Source of the DNA: Micromonospora eburnea
GTDB lineage: Bacteria; Actinomycetota; Actinomycetes; Mycobacteriales; Micromonosporaceae
Reading direction: 5' to 3'
Assembly (NCBI RefSeq): GCF_900090225.1
Contig: NZ_FMHY01000002.1
Span: 5,642,001-5,706,000, forward strand
Length of the DNA stretch: 64,000 nucleotides
Made by a program: the position numbers and the translations under genes. The stretch's first letter is position 1, and the number at the start of each line of letters is the position of its first letter. The notes beneath the pieces were generated by a model. It ran no database searches. It was not told the origin of the DNA and saw only the letters and a list, made by a program, of their open reading frames with translations. Positions 27,156 to 35,774 of this stretch are shown one piece after another.

Positions 27156-27299
27156 ATGACTTCACTCAACATCAACCTGGCAGGGCGGCCGACTATGGCC
27201 GTCTCATCTGCCACCCCGGTCCGCATCGGCCTGGCCACGCTGGTCGAGGCCCCGTTCGGACTACGCACAGACAGGTGGTGGGCCGTTGGCGCAACCTGA
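27156..27299 (+). CDS. Small hypothetical protein, 47 residues
   Basis: A 47-codon frame from ATG at 27156, preceded by GGAG eight bases upstream. The peptide (MTSLNINLAGRP ... RTDRWWAVGAT) has no recognised domain. It overlaps the start of the following DUF2637-type gene by 14 bases, the usual coupling of small leader genes in actinomycete conjugative elements. Its stop and the downstream TTG start suggest co-translation. Confidence 0.5.
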   Translation: MTSLNINLAGRPTMAVSSATPVRIGLATLVEAPFGLRTDRWWAVGAT

Positions 27300-28173
27300 G
27301 CATCGACCGCGCGGCCCGGGCGACCAGGTGCGGTCGGGGCGAGGTCGGCTGGAAAACGCGATCCAGGTGCTGATCATGCTGTTGATCGGCGGCGCGGCGG
27401 GGGCGGCGTCCTTCCGCCACGTCCATGACGTCGCCGCCGCGCACGGGCAGCCGGGCTGGCTGGCGTGGGCAGATGCGGTCGTCTTGGAGCTGACGTCGAT
27501 CGCGGCGGGCCTGGAGCTGCGTCGTAACCGGCGCCTGGGCAAGAGTGTTGCGTTCCCGGCGACCGTGTTGACGGTGGCAGTGTTCCTGTCCCTGTCCGCT
27601 CAGGTGGTGGAGGCGGAGGCGTCGGTGATCGGTTGGATCGCCGCCGCGCTGCCGGCGCTCGGCTTCCTGGCGATGGTGAAGATCGCCCTCGGCCGCGCCG
27701 ACCCCGTTCCCCCCGACCGGACCACCCGGCCCGTCCGGACCGTGTGCGGACCAGCGCCCGCTACCGACGCCATGGTCCCGGACGCCCGTGAACCCGTCGC
27801 CGGACCGCCTGCACCGGTCCACGCCGGCACGCCCGCGGTCCGGGACTCCACCACCGCGGTCCAAGCTTCGGCCGACCAGCGCCCGGCGGTCCCGGACCAC
27901 GGCCCGGCGGTCCCGGACCGGCCAAACGGCCAAGCGTCGGTTGGGGACGGCGGGCCGGAGATCGCGGCGCTGGCCCCGGCCGCCCGGACCGCTGTCCAAG
28001 CTTTGGCCGCCCAGGGGACACCGCTCTCCCGCAAAGCCCTCGCCCGGCAGCTTCGCGCTGACGGGCACCAACTGTCCAACGCCACCGCCTCGGCGCTCGT
28101 CCGCCTCCTGCGCGCCGAGGCCACCCCACCCCAGCAGCCCTCGCCACTTCTGTCAGGACCGGATGCCGCGTGA
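27286..28173 (+). CDS. DUF2637/SpdB-like membrane protein
   Basis: A 295-residue protein from TTG at 27286. Residues about 25-135 hold four hydrophobic segments (VLIMLLIGGAAGAASF, WADAVVLELTSIAAGLEL, VAFPATVLTVAVFLSLSAQVV, VIGWIAAALPALGFLAMV), the DUF2637/SpdB pattern of plasmid-spread genes. A Pro/Ala/Asp-rich linker follows. The C-terminal 60 residues form a helix-turn-helix-like unit (PLSRKALARQLRADGHQLS). Proteins of this kind accompany conjugative transfer functions in actinomycete integrative elements; no TraB/FtsK gene is in view. Confidence 0.75.
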   Translation: MAQPEHRPRGPGDQVRSGRGRLENAIQVLIMLLIGGAAGAASFRHVHDVAAAHGQPGWLAWADAVVLELTSIAAGLELRRNRRLGKSVAFPATVLTVAVFLSLSAQVVEAEASVIGWIAAALPALGFLAMVKIALGRADPVPPDRTTRPVRTVCGPAPATDAMVPDAREPVAGPPAPVHAGTPAVRDSTTAVQASADQRPAVPDHGPAVPDRPNGQASVGDGGPEIAALAPAARTAVQALAAQGTPLSRKALARQLRADGHQLSNATASALVRLLRAEATPPQQPSPLLSGPDAA

Positions 28174-28270
28174 CAGAACCATCAGCACCGACTTCTGTCA
28201 GACAAAGCGGTTTCTGTACTACGAGCGGGCACTTCTATCAGGAAGCCCGCCGCCTGACAGAACCTGACCA
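28146..28270 (+). repeat. Array of TTCTGTCAG repeats in direct and inverted orientation
   Basis: ACTTCTGTCAG occurs at 28146-28156 and 28191-28201, with a variant ACTTCTATCAG at 28231-28241, spaced 45 and 40 bases apart. Its inverse (C)TGACAGAA occurs at 28171-28178 and 28254-28262, and GACAAAGCG recurs at about 28201 and 28276. The cluster begins in the end of the DUF2637-type gene and runs into the gap. It resembles an iteron set or operator array of a mobile element (replication, transfer origin or repressor site). Confidence 0.6.
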
Positions 28271-28631
28271 GACCTGACAAAGCGTGCACCCGTCGCCCGC
28301 CACGCCGGAGCGGCGGTGGGCGCGCCACCAGCCCGCTCGCATTCTTCCCAAGGAGCAGCAGACGTGTTTACCCAGCTTGACGCCATTCACCGGTGCCGGC
28401 GACACCGTCACCGGTCCACGCCACGCCTTCTCTCACACCATCACAACAGGCGGCTCGGTGCGGCCGACCGCGTCGGGGTCGGTGTGGATCCCCGTTCGAC
28501 CATCCGCCTTGACACCGACCCCCAAACCGACCCCCCGATCCCGCTCACAGCCCAGGTCAGACCCACTCTCACCGCTGCGATCCGACTCCAGACAGACCCT
28601 CATATCGGGGGTCTCCCCCCTGGGGGCGCGT
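28271..28631. other. Gap before the replication-relaxation gene
   Basis: An open plus-strand frame extends through this stretch from 28284, but its product is low-complexity Pro/Thr/Ser and lacks a ribosome site. Near 28597-28627 there are overlapping G/C tracts (CGGGGGTCTCCCCCCTGGGGGCG) able to form alternative hairpins just before the next ATG. These could affect translation or mark a transfer site. Confidence 0.45.
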
Positions 28632-29570
28632 ATGCGTAACCGCCTACCGGCTCCAGATCCGCTGCTGCGGCTGCAGGCCAGCATCACCGCCCGCGACGAT
28701 CGCCTGCTCGGCTGGCTCTACGACCACGGGGTCCTCACCACCGACCAGATCGCCGCCGCCCTGTTCCCGTCCCTGGACTTCGCCCAACGTCGGCTGCGCC
28801 GCCTCACCGTCCTGCGCGCGACGGACCGCTTCCGACCCAACCGAGCCGATGGCGGCTCGTACCCGTACCACTACGTCCTGGACCAGCTCGGCTACGACCA
28901 CGTCCACGCCCAACGCGGACTCGGACGACCACGCCGGGACCAGGCCCGCCGCCGCAAACAATCCCTCACCGCCCGGCCGGACCTGCCGCACCTGCTCGGC
29001 GGCAACCAGGTCTTCATCGACCTCGCTGCCCACGCCCGCACCCACCCCGACACGGTCCTGGACCGCTGGCAACCCGCCTCCGCGTTCCACGAGCCTGGGG
29101 TGTTCTATCGGGAAGGCGGCAACCCCCAGATGATGGTCCACGGACCGAAAGGACTTCCCCGCCCCGACGGCGCCGGTGTCTGGACCGAGCACGGACGGTC
29201 CGTGCCCTTCTTCCTTGAGTACGACACCGGCCGAGAACGCCTCGACATCCTCACCGAAAAGGTCGCCAAGTACGAGCGGCTGTACGCGATGAGCACCTGG
29301 GCATGGCCGGTGCTGTTCCACCTACCGTCGGCTCGCCGGGAAGCGAACCTGCACCACCGCCTCGCCGGCATCGACCTGACGGCGATCATCGCCACCACCA
29401 CCGCCGAACTCCGCACCGCACTCGACGCCAGCCCCGCCGAACAGGTGTGGCAACTGTGCGGCCCGAGCGTAGGCCGTCACCTGCTCATCAACCTGCCCTA
29501 CACCGACACTCACCACGACACCGTGTTCCCCATGCCCACACCCTCAGAGCCGAACGGACGGGCAGCCTGA
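28632..29570 (+). CDS. Replication-relaxation family protein
   Basis: A 312-residue protein from ATG at 28632. The first 90 residues form a winged helix (RLLGWLYDHGVLTTDQIAAALFPS ... AQRRLRRLTVLRATDR). The remainder has the family pattern GGNQVFIDLAAHAR, FFLEYDTGRE (about residue 195) and WPVLFHLPSARRE. Such proteins are found with relaxase and conjugation genes of actinomycete plasmids and integrative elements. The acidic EYDTG with a following Lys suggests a nuclease-like fold, which is an inference. A strong terminator follows 25 bases after the stop. Confidence 0.8.
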   Translation: MRNRLPAPDPLLRLQASITARDDRLLGWLYDHGVLTTDQIAAALFPSLDFAQRRLRRLTVLRATDRFRPNRADGGSYPYHYVLDQLGYDHVHAQRGLGRPRRDQARRRKQSLTARPDLPHLLGGNQVFIDLAAHARTHPDTVLDRWQPASAFHEPGVFYREGGNPQMMVHGPKGLPRPDGAGVWTEHGRSVPFFLEYDTGRERLDILTEKVAKYERLYAMSTWAWPVLFHLPSARREANLHHRLAGIDLTAIIATTTAELRTALDASPAEQVWQLCGPSVGRHLLINLPYTDTHHDTVFPMPTPSEPNGRAA

Positions 29571-29594
29571 CGGCCCGCGAAGGCGGCGCGTGAT

Positions 29595-29619
29595 GCGGCG
29601 TGTATGGCTGACACGCCGC
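29595..29619 (+). terminator. Perfect 9-bp hairpin after the replication-relaxation gene
   Basis: GCGGCGTGT and ACACGCCGC pair perfectly around a seven-base loop, 24 bases after the stop codon. There is no T tract, which is common for terminators in GC-rich actinomycetes. Confidence 0.6.
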
Positions 29620-29671
29620 CGAACGACCACGCAGGGCCATCGGTGGATACCTCCTGAATCCATCGCCGCCG

Positions 29672-30013
29672 TCAGGCGGCCACCAGCGGCTCCGTCATCC
29701 GACTCGACACGGACGCCGTGAACCAGCCGAAGGATCCTGCTCGCTGTCGGGCAGGCACGGAAGCCCGACCCCGGATCGCCGCAGGCGTCGGCCGAGTAGG
29801 CGCCGGTCGGCCGGCGCGAGCGAGGCTCATGGCACGACGGGCGTTGCGGGCGGCAGCGCACATGCCCCGCTGCCCGACGCATTGCAGGTTCCTGCAGTTG
29901 CCCTGCGAGTCCGGCTGGTGCGCGGCAACGACGTCGAGGGCCAGCCGCCACAGCAGCGGATCAGTCACGTCTTCAGGGATGACAGCCACGAGGCTGAGTC
30001 GTTCGCGGGACAC
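29672..30013 (-). CDS. Small Cys-containing hypothetical protein
   Basis: A 113-residue protein of a type common near mobile genes in Micromonosporaceae: a WRLALDVVAAHQP helix, then CRNLQCVGQRGMCAAARNARRAM with three Cys, then an Arg/Pro-rich tail. The GTG at 30013 is preceded by GGAAAGG; an ATG at 30043 is possible but lacks a ribosome site. The function is unknown; the Cys spacing could bind a metal. It is the only minus-strand gene among the plus-strand element genes. Confidence 0.6.
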   Translation of the reverse strand: MSRERLSLVAVIPEDVTDPLLWRLALDVVAAHQPDSQGNCRNLQCVGQRGMCAAARNARRAMSLARAGRPAPTRPTPAAIRGRASVPARQRAGSFGWFTASVSSRMTEPLVAA

Positions 30014-30316
30014 GGCAGACCTTTCCGTTGGCAGGGGACACATAGTCGGCCGCCCGCCTACCTGGCCGACGGCACGGACACCATCGACACTCACCCCGGC
30101 CAAAAGGTCAAGCCATCCCACACACACCTGTTGAAATCGCTAACGGCAGAAAGGACACCGCATGAGAAAAGGACTGCGACCCGAACTGACTCACATGCAT
30201 TTCGGAGGATTGTGGCGAACACGCCCCACGAAAATGCCGTCCGGAGGTATCCTGACGAACCGAATCCCGGTACCACCACAACAAATGGTGGTGCAACACC
30301 CGACCGTACCGGCAGA
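30014..30316. other. Gap between the Cys-containing gene and the 45-residue ORF
   Basis: About 300 bases between divergent small genes. Its composition is less GC-rich than the flanks around 30120-30290. It likely contains promoters for both; no specific motif is convincing. Confidence 0.4.
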
Positions 30317-30454
30317 ATGGAAGAAACGATCCCGATGGTTATCGCGCGGATCGACACCGTACCCATGACCGCCGACGAACTCGACAACGCCGCCGAAGCC
30401 CTCGCCGTTCTACTCAACCACTTCCTCGACGACCACCCGCACCTCACCCCGTAG
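30317..30454 (+). CDS. Small hypothetical protein, 45 residues
   Basis: A 45-codon frame from ATG at 30317 giving an acidic peptide (IDTVPMTADELDNAAEALAVLLNHFL), which predicts a short amphipathic helix. A perfect terminator hairpin begins four bases after its stop, which supports a real transcript end. It precedes the integrase gene by 64 bases. It could be a recombination directionality factor or simply an accessory peptide; sequence alone cannot decide. Confidence 0.5.
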   Translation: MEETIPMVIARIDTVPMTADELDNAAEALAVLLNHFLDDHPHLTP

Positions 30455-30457
30455 CTG

Positions 30458-30482
30458 CTGGCGGCCTGACCGAGGCCGCCAG
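30458..30482 (+). terminator. Perfect 9-bp hairpin before the integrase gene
   Basis: CTGGCGGCC and GGCCGCCAG pair perfectly around TGACCGA, starting four bases after the stop of the 45-residue ORF. Confidence 0.65.
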
Positions 30483-30518
30483 CGCCCCACCCCTCCGACC
30501 TCGAAGGACAGCGCACCA

Positions 30519-32171
30519 ATGCCCGGTACGCCACCTCTCGCACCACAGAAGCGACGCGGCCGACGCGCCCACACCCCCACCACCACCGAGCGGCCAAGCG
30601 GGCCTTGCCGGGTTTGCATCTACATCCGCCGCTCCACCGACGACGAACACCAACCCTTCTCCCTACACGCTCAACGCGCCGCCCTGGAGAAATACGTCGC
30701 CTCGCAACCCGGCTGGACCATCGTCGCCGAATACGAAGACGACGCCTCCGGCGCCACCACCGAACGACCCGGACTGCAAAAAGCACTCCACGCCGCGAAA
30801 GCCGGCCTCTACGACGTGCTACTCGTCTACCGACTCGACAGATTCAGCCGCAGTGTCGCCGACCTACTCGACCTCATCACCATCCTCGAAGCATCGAATG
30901 TTCGCTTCTCCTCCGCGACCGAACCCGTCGACACCGGCGGCCCCTTCGGCCGCATGATGCTCCAACTCCTCGCCGTGTTCGCCGAATTCGAACGCAACAT
31001 CATCATCGACCGAGTGAAAAGTGGCATGACCGCGAAAGCCAGCAAAGGCAAATGGACCGGCGGCACCCGCCCGTACGGCTACCGCGTCGACCCCGACACC
31101 CACCGCCTCGTCCCCCACCCCGACGAGGCACCCATCCTCCGCGAGATCTTCCGCCTCTACACCCGCGACCGATACGGCACCCGCGCCATCGCCACCGAAC
31201 TCAACGCCCGCAGCATCCCCAACCGCACCGGCAAAACCTGGTCCGGACACACCATCAACCGCATCCTCGACAACCCCGCCTACGTCGGAGACATCGCCTA
31301 CCGCGACGTCTACGTCCCCAACGCCCACGAACCCCTGATCGACCGGGCCACGCTCCAACGCGCCCAAGACATCGCCAACGCCCGAGGAGACGCCCAAACC
31401 CAGCGCGCCATGTCCGACTCGGACTACTACCTCACCGGCCTACTCACCTGCCCCCACTGCGGACAGCGCTACATCGGCACCTCCGCCAAAGGCCGCACCC
31501 GCCGCTACCGCTACTACACCTGCTTCACCCGCACCCGCTACGGCAAACACGCCACCTGCCCGGCACCCAGACTCCCCGCCGACGACCTCGACCAGATGGT
31601 CCTGCAAGCCCTCTACGACTTCTACACCACCGCCGAACCCGTCCTGACCGCCATGATCGAACGCGCCCAAGCCCAACGAGACACCACCAGCGACGACCGA
31701 CGCGCCGAACTCACCGCCACCGCTTACCAGATCACCAGCACCGAGACAGCCATCAGCCGCTACCACACCGCCTTCGAGAACGGCACCATGGACGACGCCA
31801 CCGCCGGGCCACGCATCCGCGAACTCCGCCAACGACTGGCCCAACTCCACACCCGGCACGCCGAACTCGAAACCGACCTCGCCGCCCAACCGGCACCCCC
31901 ACCACCCGGCACCATCACCCGGATCCGGGACCACCTCAGCATGATCATGACCAGCGGCACCACCGCCGAACGCAAGGCCGCCATCGAGACCCTCATCGCC
32001 GAGGTCCGACTCACCGACCAGGGAGTCGTCCCCGTGTTCAAGATCCCCACCGACACGACGATGCCCCCGCCCGACCCGGACGGGGGCACTCACGATGATC
32101 AACCACCGGTTCGCACAATGGTGCGGTCGGTGGGGCGGACGGGACTCGAACCCGTGACCGATCGATTATGA
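30519..32171 (+). CDS. Large serine recombinase (site-specific integrase)
   Basis: A 550-residue large serine recombinase. The catalytic domain starts CIYIRRSTDDE (Ser about residue 39) and continues with LLVYRLDRFSRS and EFERNIIIDRVKSGM. The recombinase domain has RPYGYRVD and RSIPNRTGKTWSGHTINRIL. A zinc ribbon is CPHCGQRYIG ... CFTR ... CPAP, followed by a coiled coil (about residues 400-450). The last residues, GRTGLEPVTDRL, are translated from the antisense of the adjacent tRNA gene, so the frame has been joined to the chromosome at the attachment site. It inserts and excises the element. Confidence 0.92.
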   Translation: MPGTPPLAPQKRRGRRAHTPTTTERPSGPCRVCIYIRRSTDDEHQPFSLHAQRAALEKYVASQPGWTIVAEYEDDASGATTERPGLQKALHAAKAGLYDVLLVYRLDRFSRSVADLLDLITILEASNVRFSSATEPVDTGGPFGRMMLQLLAVFAEFERNIIIDRVKSGMTAKASKGKWTGGTRPYGYRVDPDTHRLVPHPDEAPILREIFRLYTRDRYGTRAIATELNARSIPNRTGKTWSGHTINRILDNPAYVGDIAYRDVYVPNAHEPLIDRATLQRAQDIANARGDAQTQRAMSDSDYYLTGLLTCPHCGQRYIGTSAKGRTRRYRYYTCFTRTRYGKHATCPAPRLPADDLDQMVLQALYDFYTTAEPVLTAMIERAQAQRDTTSDDRRAELTATAYQITSTETAISRYHTAFENGTMDDATAGPRIRELRQRLAQLHTRHAELETDLAAQPAPPPPGTITRIRDHLSMIMTSGTTAERKAAIETLIAEVRLTDQGVVPVFKIPTDTTMPPPDPDGGTHDDQPPVRTMVRSVGRTGLEPVTDRL

Positions 32172-32205
32172 GTCGACTGCTCTAACCCGCTGAGCTACCG
32201 CCCCG
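32132..32205 (-). tRNA. tRNA with anticodon CAT (Met elongator or Ile2)
   Basis: Read on the minus strand: acceptor stem GGGGCGG/CCGCCCC, D-arm GCTC...GAGC, anticodon stem GTCGA/TCGAT with loop CTCATAA giving anticodon CAT, and T-arm ACGGG TTCGAGT CCCGT. CCA is not encoded. CAT is read by tRNA-Met or by lysidine-modified tRNA-Ile2; I cannot separate them. Its 3-prime half overlaps the end of the integrase gene, so it is the likely integration target. Confidence 0.9.
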
Positions 32206-32368
32206 CTACCGCGCCGGATCCTAACCCGGCAAGTCGATCAGCGGCCACCACCAAACCGGCGTCGCCACCACCACATCAACACGATGGGCTACGCGACGAT
32301 AGCAGTGAGCAGCCGGCGCCGTTGTCCCGGCGGGCGGCGACGGGGCCACCGCCGATGGCGGCGTGCTG

Positions 32369-34516
32369 TCACCGGACACCGTGCACCCCGCCGGCACCCG
32401 ACCGGTCGCCGTCGCGGACGACGCGGGACAGTCGGCTCGGCCACCACAGGGCCGGCCCGAGGTCGTACGCGAACGCGGGCACCAGCAGCGACCGGACGAC
32501 GATGGTGTCGAGCAGCACCCCGACGGCGACCGCCACGCCCAGTTCGACCAACACCACCAGCGGCAGCACGGCGAGCGCGGAGAAGGTGGCGGCGAGCACG
32601 ATGCCGGCAGAGGTGATCACGCCACCGGTGACGGCGAGCCCGGCGAGCACGCCGGCCCGGGTGCCCCGCCGGACGGATTCCTCGCGTACCCGGCTCATCA
32701 GGAAGATGTTGTAGTCGATGCCGAGGGCGACCAGGAAGACGAAGGCGAAGAGCGGGAACGCCTGGTCGACGCCGGGGAAGTCGAGCAGATACCGGAAGAT
32801 CAACGCACAGATGCCGAGGGTGGCCAGGAACGACAGCAGCACGGTGGCGATCAGCAGGATCGGGGCGACCAGGGCACGTAGCAGCAGCGCCAGGATGACC
32901 GCGATGACCAGCAGCACCACCGGGATGATGACGTTGCGGTCCCGGGCGGCGGCGTCGGCGGTGTCCACGTTGACGGCGGTGAAGCCGCCCACCACGGCAC
33001 CGGCGTCGGGCACCTTGTGGACCGCCTCGCGCAGGTTGCGGATGGTCTGTTCGGCGCCGTGGCTGTCGGGCGGGTCGGCGAGGGTGGCCTCCAGTTGCAC
33101 CCGCCCGTCGACCACCTTGGGCGGGGCGTTGGGCTCGGGCGGCCCGCCCGGCCCGGCCCCGGTCACCGGGCGTACGGATGCCACCCCGGGTACGTTCTGG
33201 GCCACCTGGGCGACCTGCCGGGCGGTGGCCTGGCTGGTGAAGATCGTGGCGGGGCTGCCGGTGCCGGCCGGGAAGTGCCGGTTGATCACCTCCTGCCCGG
33301 CGACCGAGTCGGTGCGCTTGGTGAACAGCTGCGACTGGCCGAGGGTGGTGATGCCGAGTTGGGTGAGCCCCAGGGTGAGCACGGCCAGCACCACGGCGGT
33401 GACCACCCAGACGGCGCGGGCCCGCCGGGCCACGAAGTTGGCGATCCGGCCCCAGACGCCGTGCTCGGCCTGCGGATCGGCGCGATCGAACCGGGGCCGC
33501 CGCGGCCAGAACGCCCATCGTCCGCCGAGCAGCAGCAGCGCGGGCAGGAAGGTGAGCATCACCAGCAGGGTGGCGGCGATGCCGACACCGACGACCGGGC
33601 CGAGCGCCCGGTTGGAGTTGAGGCTGGACAGGAGCAGGCAGAGCAGGCTGAGGATGACGGTGCCACCGGAGGCGATGATCGCCGGGGCAGCGCCCCGCCA
33701 GGCGGCCTTCAGCGCGTCCCAGGGGCGCTCGTGCCGGTGTAGTTCCTCCCGGTGGCGGGCGATCAGCAGCAGCGCGTAGTCGGTGCCGGCGCCGAAGACG
33801 AGTACGGTGAGGATGCCCTGCGCCTGCCCGTTCAGCTTGATGACGCCGTTGCCGGCCAGGTGATAGACGAAGATCGCGGCCAGCGAGTACGACATGCCGG
33901 CGGCGAGCAGCGGAAAGATCCAGAGCACCGGGCTGCGGTAGACGACCAGCAGGATGACCAGCACCACGACCAGGGTGACCAGCAGCAGCGGCCCGTCGAT
34001 GGCGGCGAAGACCTCGATCAGGTCGCCGAGCAGCCCCGCCGGTCCGGCCACGTCCACGGTGAGCCCGTCCCGGTCCGCGCCGACGATGTCGCGCAGTTGG
34101 GCGACGACCTGGCGGATCCGTTCGCCCTCGCCGTTGTCGATCGGGACGATCACCTGCACGGCCTGGCGATCCTGGCTGACGATCGGTGGCGGCAGCGGAG
34201 TGACCACGCCGGGCACCTGGGCGAACCGCGCCGCGTCGGCCTGGACGCGCTGCTGGTCGGCCGGGGCGATGCCGGAGGTGCGCTGGTAGACGACGAGGGC
34301 CGGCGTGGTCTGCCGGGTGACGAAGCCGGCGGCGAGGTCCTGCGCCCGGGTGGCCTCGGCGTGCGCCGGGAGGAAGGCGGCGTTGTCGTTGGTGGCGACG
34401 TCGCCGAGCCGGCCCGCGTACGGCCCGGCGATGGCGCCGACGAGCAGCCAGCCCAGTACGACCGCCACCGCGACCAGCGTCGCCGTCCGGCGGCTCGGTC
34501 CCCTGGCCATCTCCAC
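32369..34516 (-). CDS. MMPL family transporter (RND type)
   Basis: A 715-residue polytopic membrane protein with the duplicated MMPL layout: one N-terminal helix, an extracytoplasmic loop (about residues 30-165), five or six helices (about 170-330), then a second helix-loop-helices set (about 375-690). VFGAGTDYALLLIARHREE and VALGIDYNIFLMSRVREES are the family motifs, each with the Asp of the proton relay. Such pumps export lipids, siderophores or drugs. ATGs at 34516 and 34510 are both possible starts. It stands alone, and the substrate is unknown. Confidence 0.9.
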   Translation of the reverse strand: MEMARGPSRRTATLVAVAVVLGWLLVGAIAGPYAGRLGDVATNDNAAFLPAHAEATRAQDLAAGFVTRQTTPALVVYQRTSGIAPADQQRVQADAARFAQVPGVVTPLPPPIVSQDRQAVQVIVPIDNGEGERIRQVVAQLRDIVGADRDGLTVDVAGPAGLLGDLIEVFAAIDGPLLLVTLVVVLVILLVVYRSPVLWIFPLLAAGMSYSLAAIFVYHLAGNGVIKLNGQAQGILTVLVFGAGTDYALLLIARHREELHRHERPWDALKAAWRGAAPAIIASGGTVILSLLCLLLSSLNSNRALGPVVGVGIAATLLVMLTFLPALLLLGGRWAFWPRRPRFDRADPQAEHGVWGRIANFVARRARAVWVVTAVVLAVLTLGLTQLGITTLGQSQLFTKRTDSVAGQEVINRHFPAGTGSPATIFTSQATARQVAQVAQNVPGVASVRPVTGAGPGGPPEPNAPPKVVDGRVQLEATLADPPDSHGAEQTIRNLREAVHKVPDAGAVVGGFTAVNVDTADAAARDRNVIIPVVLLVIAVILALLLRALVAPILLIATVLLSFLATLGICALIFRYLLDFPGVDQAFPLFAFVFLVALGIDYNIFLMSRVREESVRRGTRAGVLAGLAVTGGVITSAGIVLAATFSALAVLPLVVLVELGVAVAVGVLLDTIVVRSLLVPAFAYDLGPALWWPSRLSRVVRDGDRSGAGGVHGVR

Positions 34517-34688
34517 CCATCCTTGGACCGACGCACCCTCTCGACTCAGCGGGAGTTCGAGTCGACACCGCCCATCCTGCCGGGCAAAACGTCATCAGGT
34601 GGGTGAAACCGAGCACCACGCCGGGCACCATGGCCGAAAACGAGAAACGCCCGCCGGCTGGGCCGACGGGCGCGCTACTGGAGCTGAG

Positions 34689-34761
34689 CTCCCCCGTTTG
34701 GACTCGAACCAAAAACCTGCCGGTTAACAGCCGGCTGCTCTGCCAATTGAGCTACGGGGGA
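34689..34761 (-). tRNA. tRNA-Asn (GTT)
   Basis: Minus strand: acceptor TCCCCCG/CGGGGGA, D-arm GCTC...GAGC, anticodon stem CCGG(C)/(A)CCGG with loop CTGTTAA giving GTT, and T-arm TTTGG TTCGAGT CCAAA. Discriminator G; CCA not encoded. Confidence 0.93.
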
Positions 34762-35059
34762 CCGCAGGTCACCCGGCTGCGGATCTCTCCGCGCCGTGCG
34801 ACGGCACAAGAATACAGGACATCGGGGGTGGTGCGCCAGGGGGTTACCCCACCGGTCGCGGCCCGCCGGCACGTCGGACCGGGCACCGGGCGCTGCCCGC
34901 CGTAATCCCGACAAATCGCCATCCCGACCCAACGAGGCATGGGCGGAGAGCAAGATGGGTAGTTAGCCGCCGACAGAGGACGCAGGCGCGAGATGGTCGC
35001 TCCGGCCGGGCAGTTCCCGGGCCGGAAACGACGGCGCGTCAGGTACGGAAGGAGCCGCC

Positions 35060-35446
35060 ATGCGCGGAAAGATCATGTTTCTTGGCGGGCTGGCTGCGGG
35101 ATTCGTCCTGGGCGCCCGTGCCGGCCGGGAGAAGTACGAGGAGCTGATGGTCCGGGGCCGCAAGATGCTCGACCATCCGACCGTCCAGGAGGCGGCGGGT
35201 GTCGCGCAGGCCCAGGCGAACCGGCTCTACGCCGAGGGCAAGGACAAGCTGGGGCAGACCAAGCTCGGCGAGAAGCTCACCAGCGGCAACGGCCGGCACG
35301 GGTTGACCGAGGCCGACAAGCCGTTCGCCGGCACGCCGGCCACCGCCGGCACCAAGTCCGGTTCGGGCTCGACCGGCGCGACGGCCTCGTCGGCCGGCGG
35401 GTCGAGCAGCAAGCCGTCCGGCACGAGCGGCAGCGGCAACGCCTGA
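35060..35446 (+). CDS. YtxH-like small membrane-anchored protein
   Basis: A 128-residue protein with an N-terminal hydrophobic segment (IMFLGGLAAGFVLGARAGREKYEEL), the usual YtxH-type opening, followed by a charged helix and a Gly/Ser/Thr-rich tail from about residue 85. The ATG at 35060 follows GGAAGGAG. Homologues in actinomycetes are single genes of unknown, possibly stress-related, function. A perfect terminator follows 14 bases after the stop. Confidence 0.8.
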   Translation: MRGKIMFLGGLAAGFVLGARAGREKYEELMVRGRKMLDHPTVQEAAGVAQAQANRLYAEGKDKLGQTKLGEKLTSGNGRHGLTEADKPFAGTPATAGTKSGSGSTGATASSAGGSSSKPSGTSGSGNA

Positions 35447-35460
35447 CGCCACCCATCCAG

Positions 35461-35497
35461 CAGCGGGCCGGTCCCCCCACGGGCGACCGGCCCGCTG
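35461..35497 (+). terminator. Perfect 13-bp terminator hairpin
   Basis: CAGCGGGCCGGTC pairs exactly with GACCGGCCCGCTG across an 11-base loop, just downstream of the YtxH-like gene. The rest of the 35447-35774 gap shows nothing else apart from an AGGAGG site before the next start. Confidence 0.8.
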
Positions 35498-35774
35498 ATG
35501 CCTGTCCGAACGGCACCGGCGCACCGGATGCGTCGAGGCGGCCGATCGTCCAGGTCGGACAGGACGATCAGGCCGCCCACCAGGGACCAGGTCTTCGGGC
35601 CCGCTGGGCACCGCCGGCTCGACTGCCACCCGGGCCGTCGATGGCCCCGGTGGCGAACGCATTGACGTTCAGGGGGTGCGGAAGATCACTTCCATGGCTA
35701 TGCTCACCGGACTTCCCAGGGCTCGCCGGGGTCAATCCATCTGGTGAGCCCGGCTGGCCAAATAGGAGGACATC

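Noticed and set aside
28146..28270. CRISPR array
   Set aside because: Repeats are only 9-11 bases, occur in both orientations and are unevenly spaced; no cas genes are nearby. I saw no other CRISPR-like array.
32139..32171. C-terminal GRTGLEPVTDRL of the integrase as a protein motif
   Set aside because: These residues are simply the antisense of the tRNA T-arm and anticodon arm, not a functional domain.
34686..34765. tRNA-Asn as the second attachment site for the integrase
   Set aside because: It shares only the generic TTCGA T-loop with the tRNA at 32132; there is no long identity.
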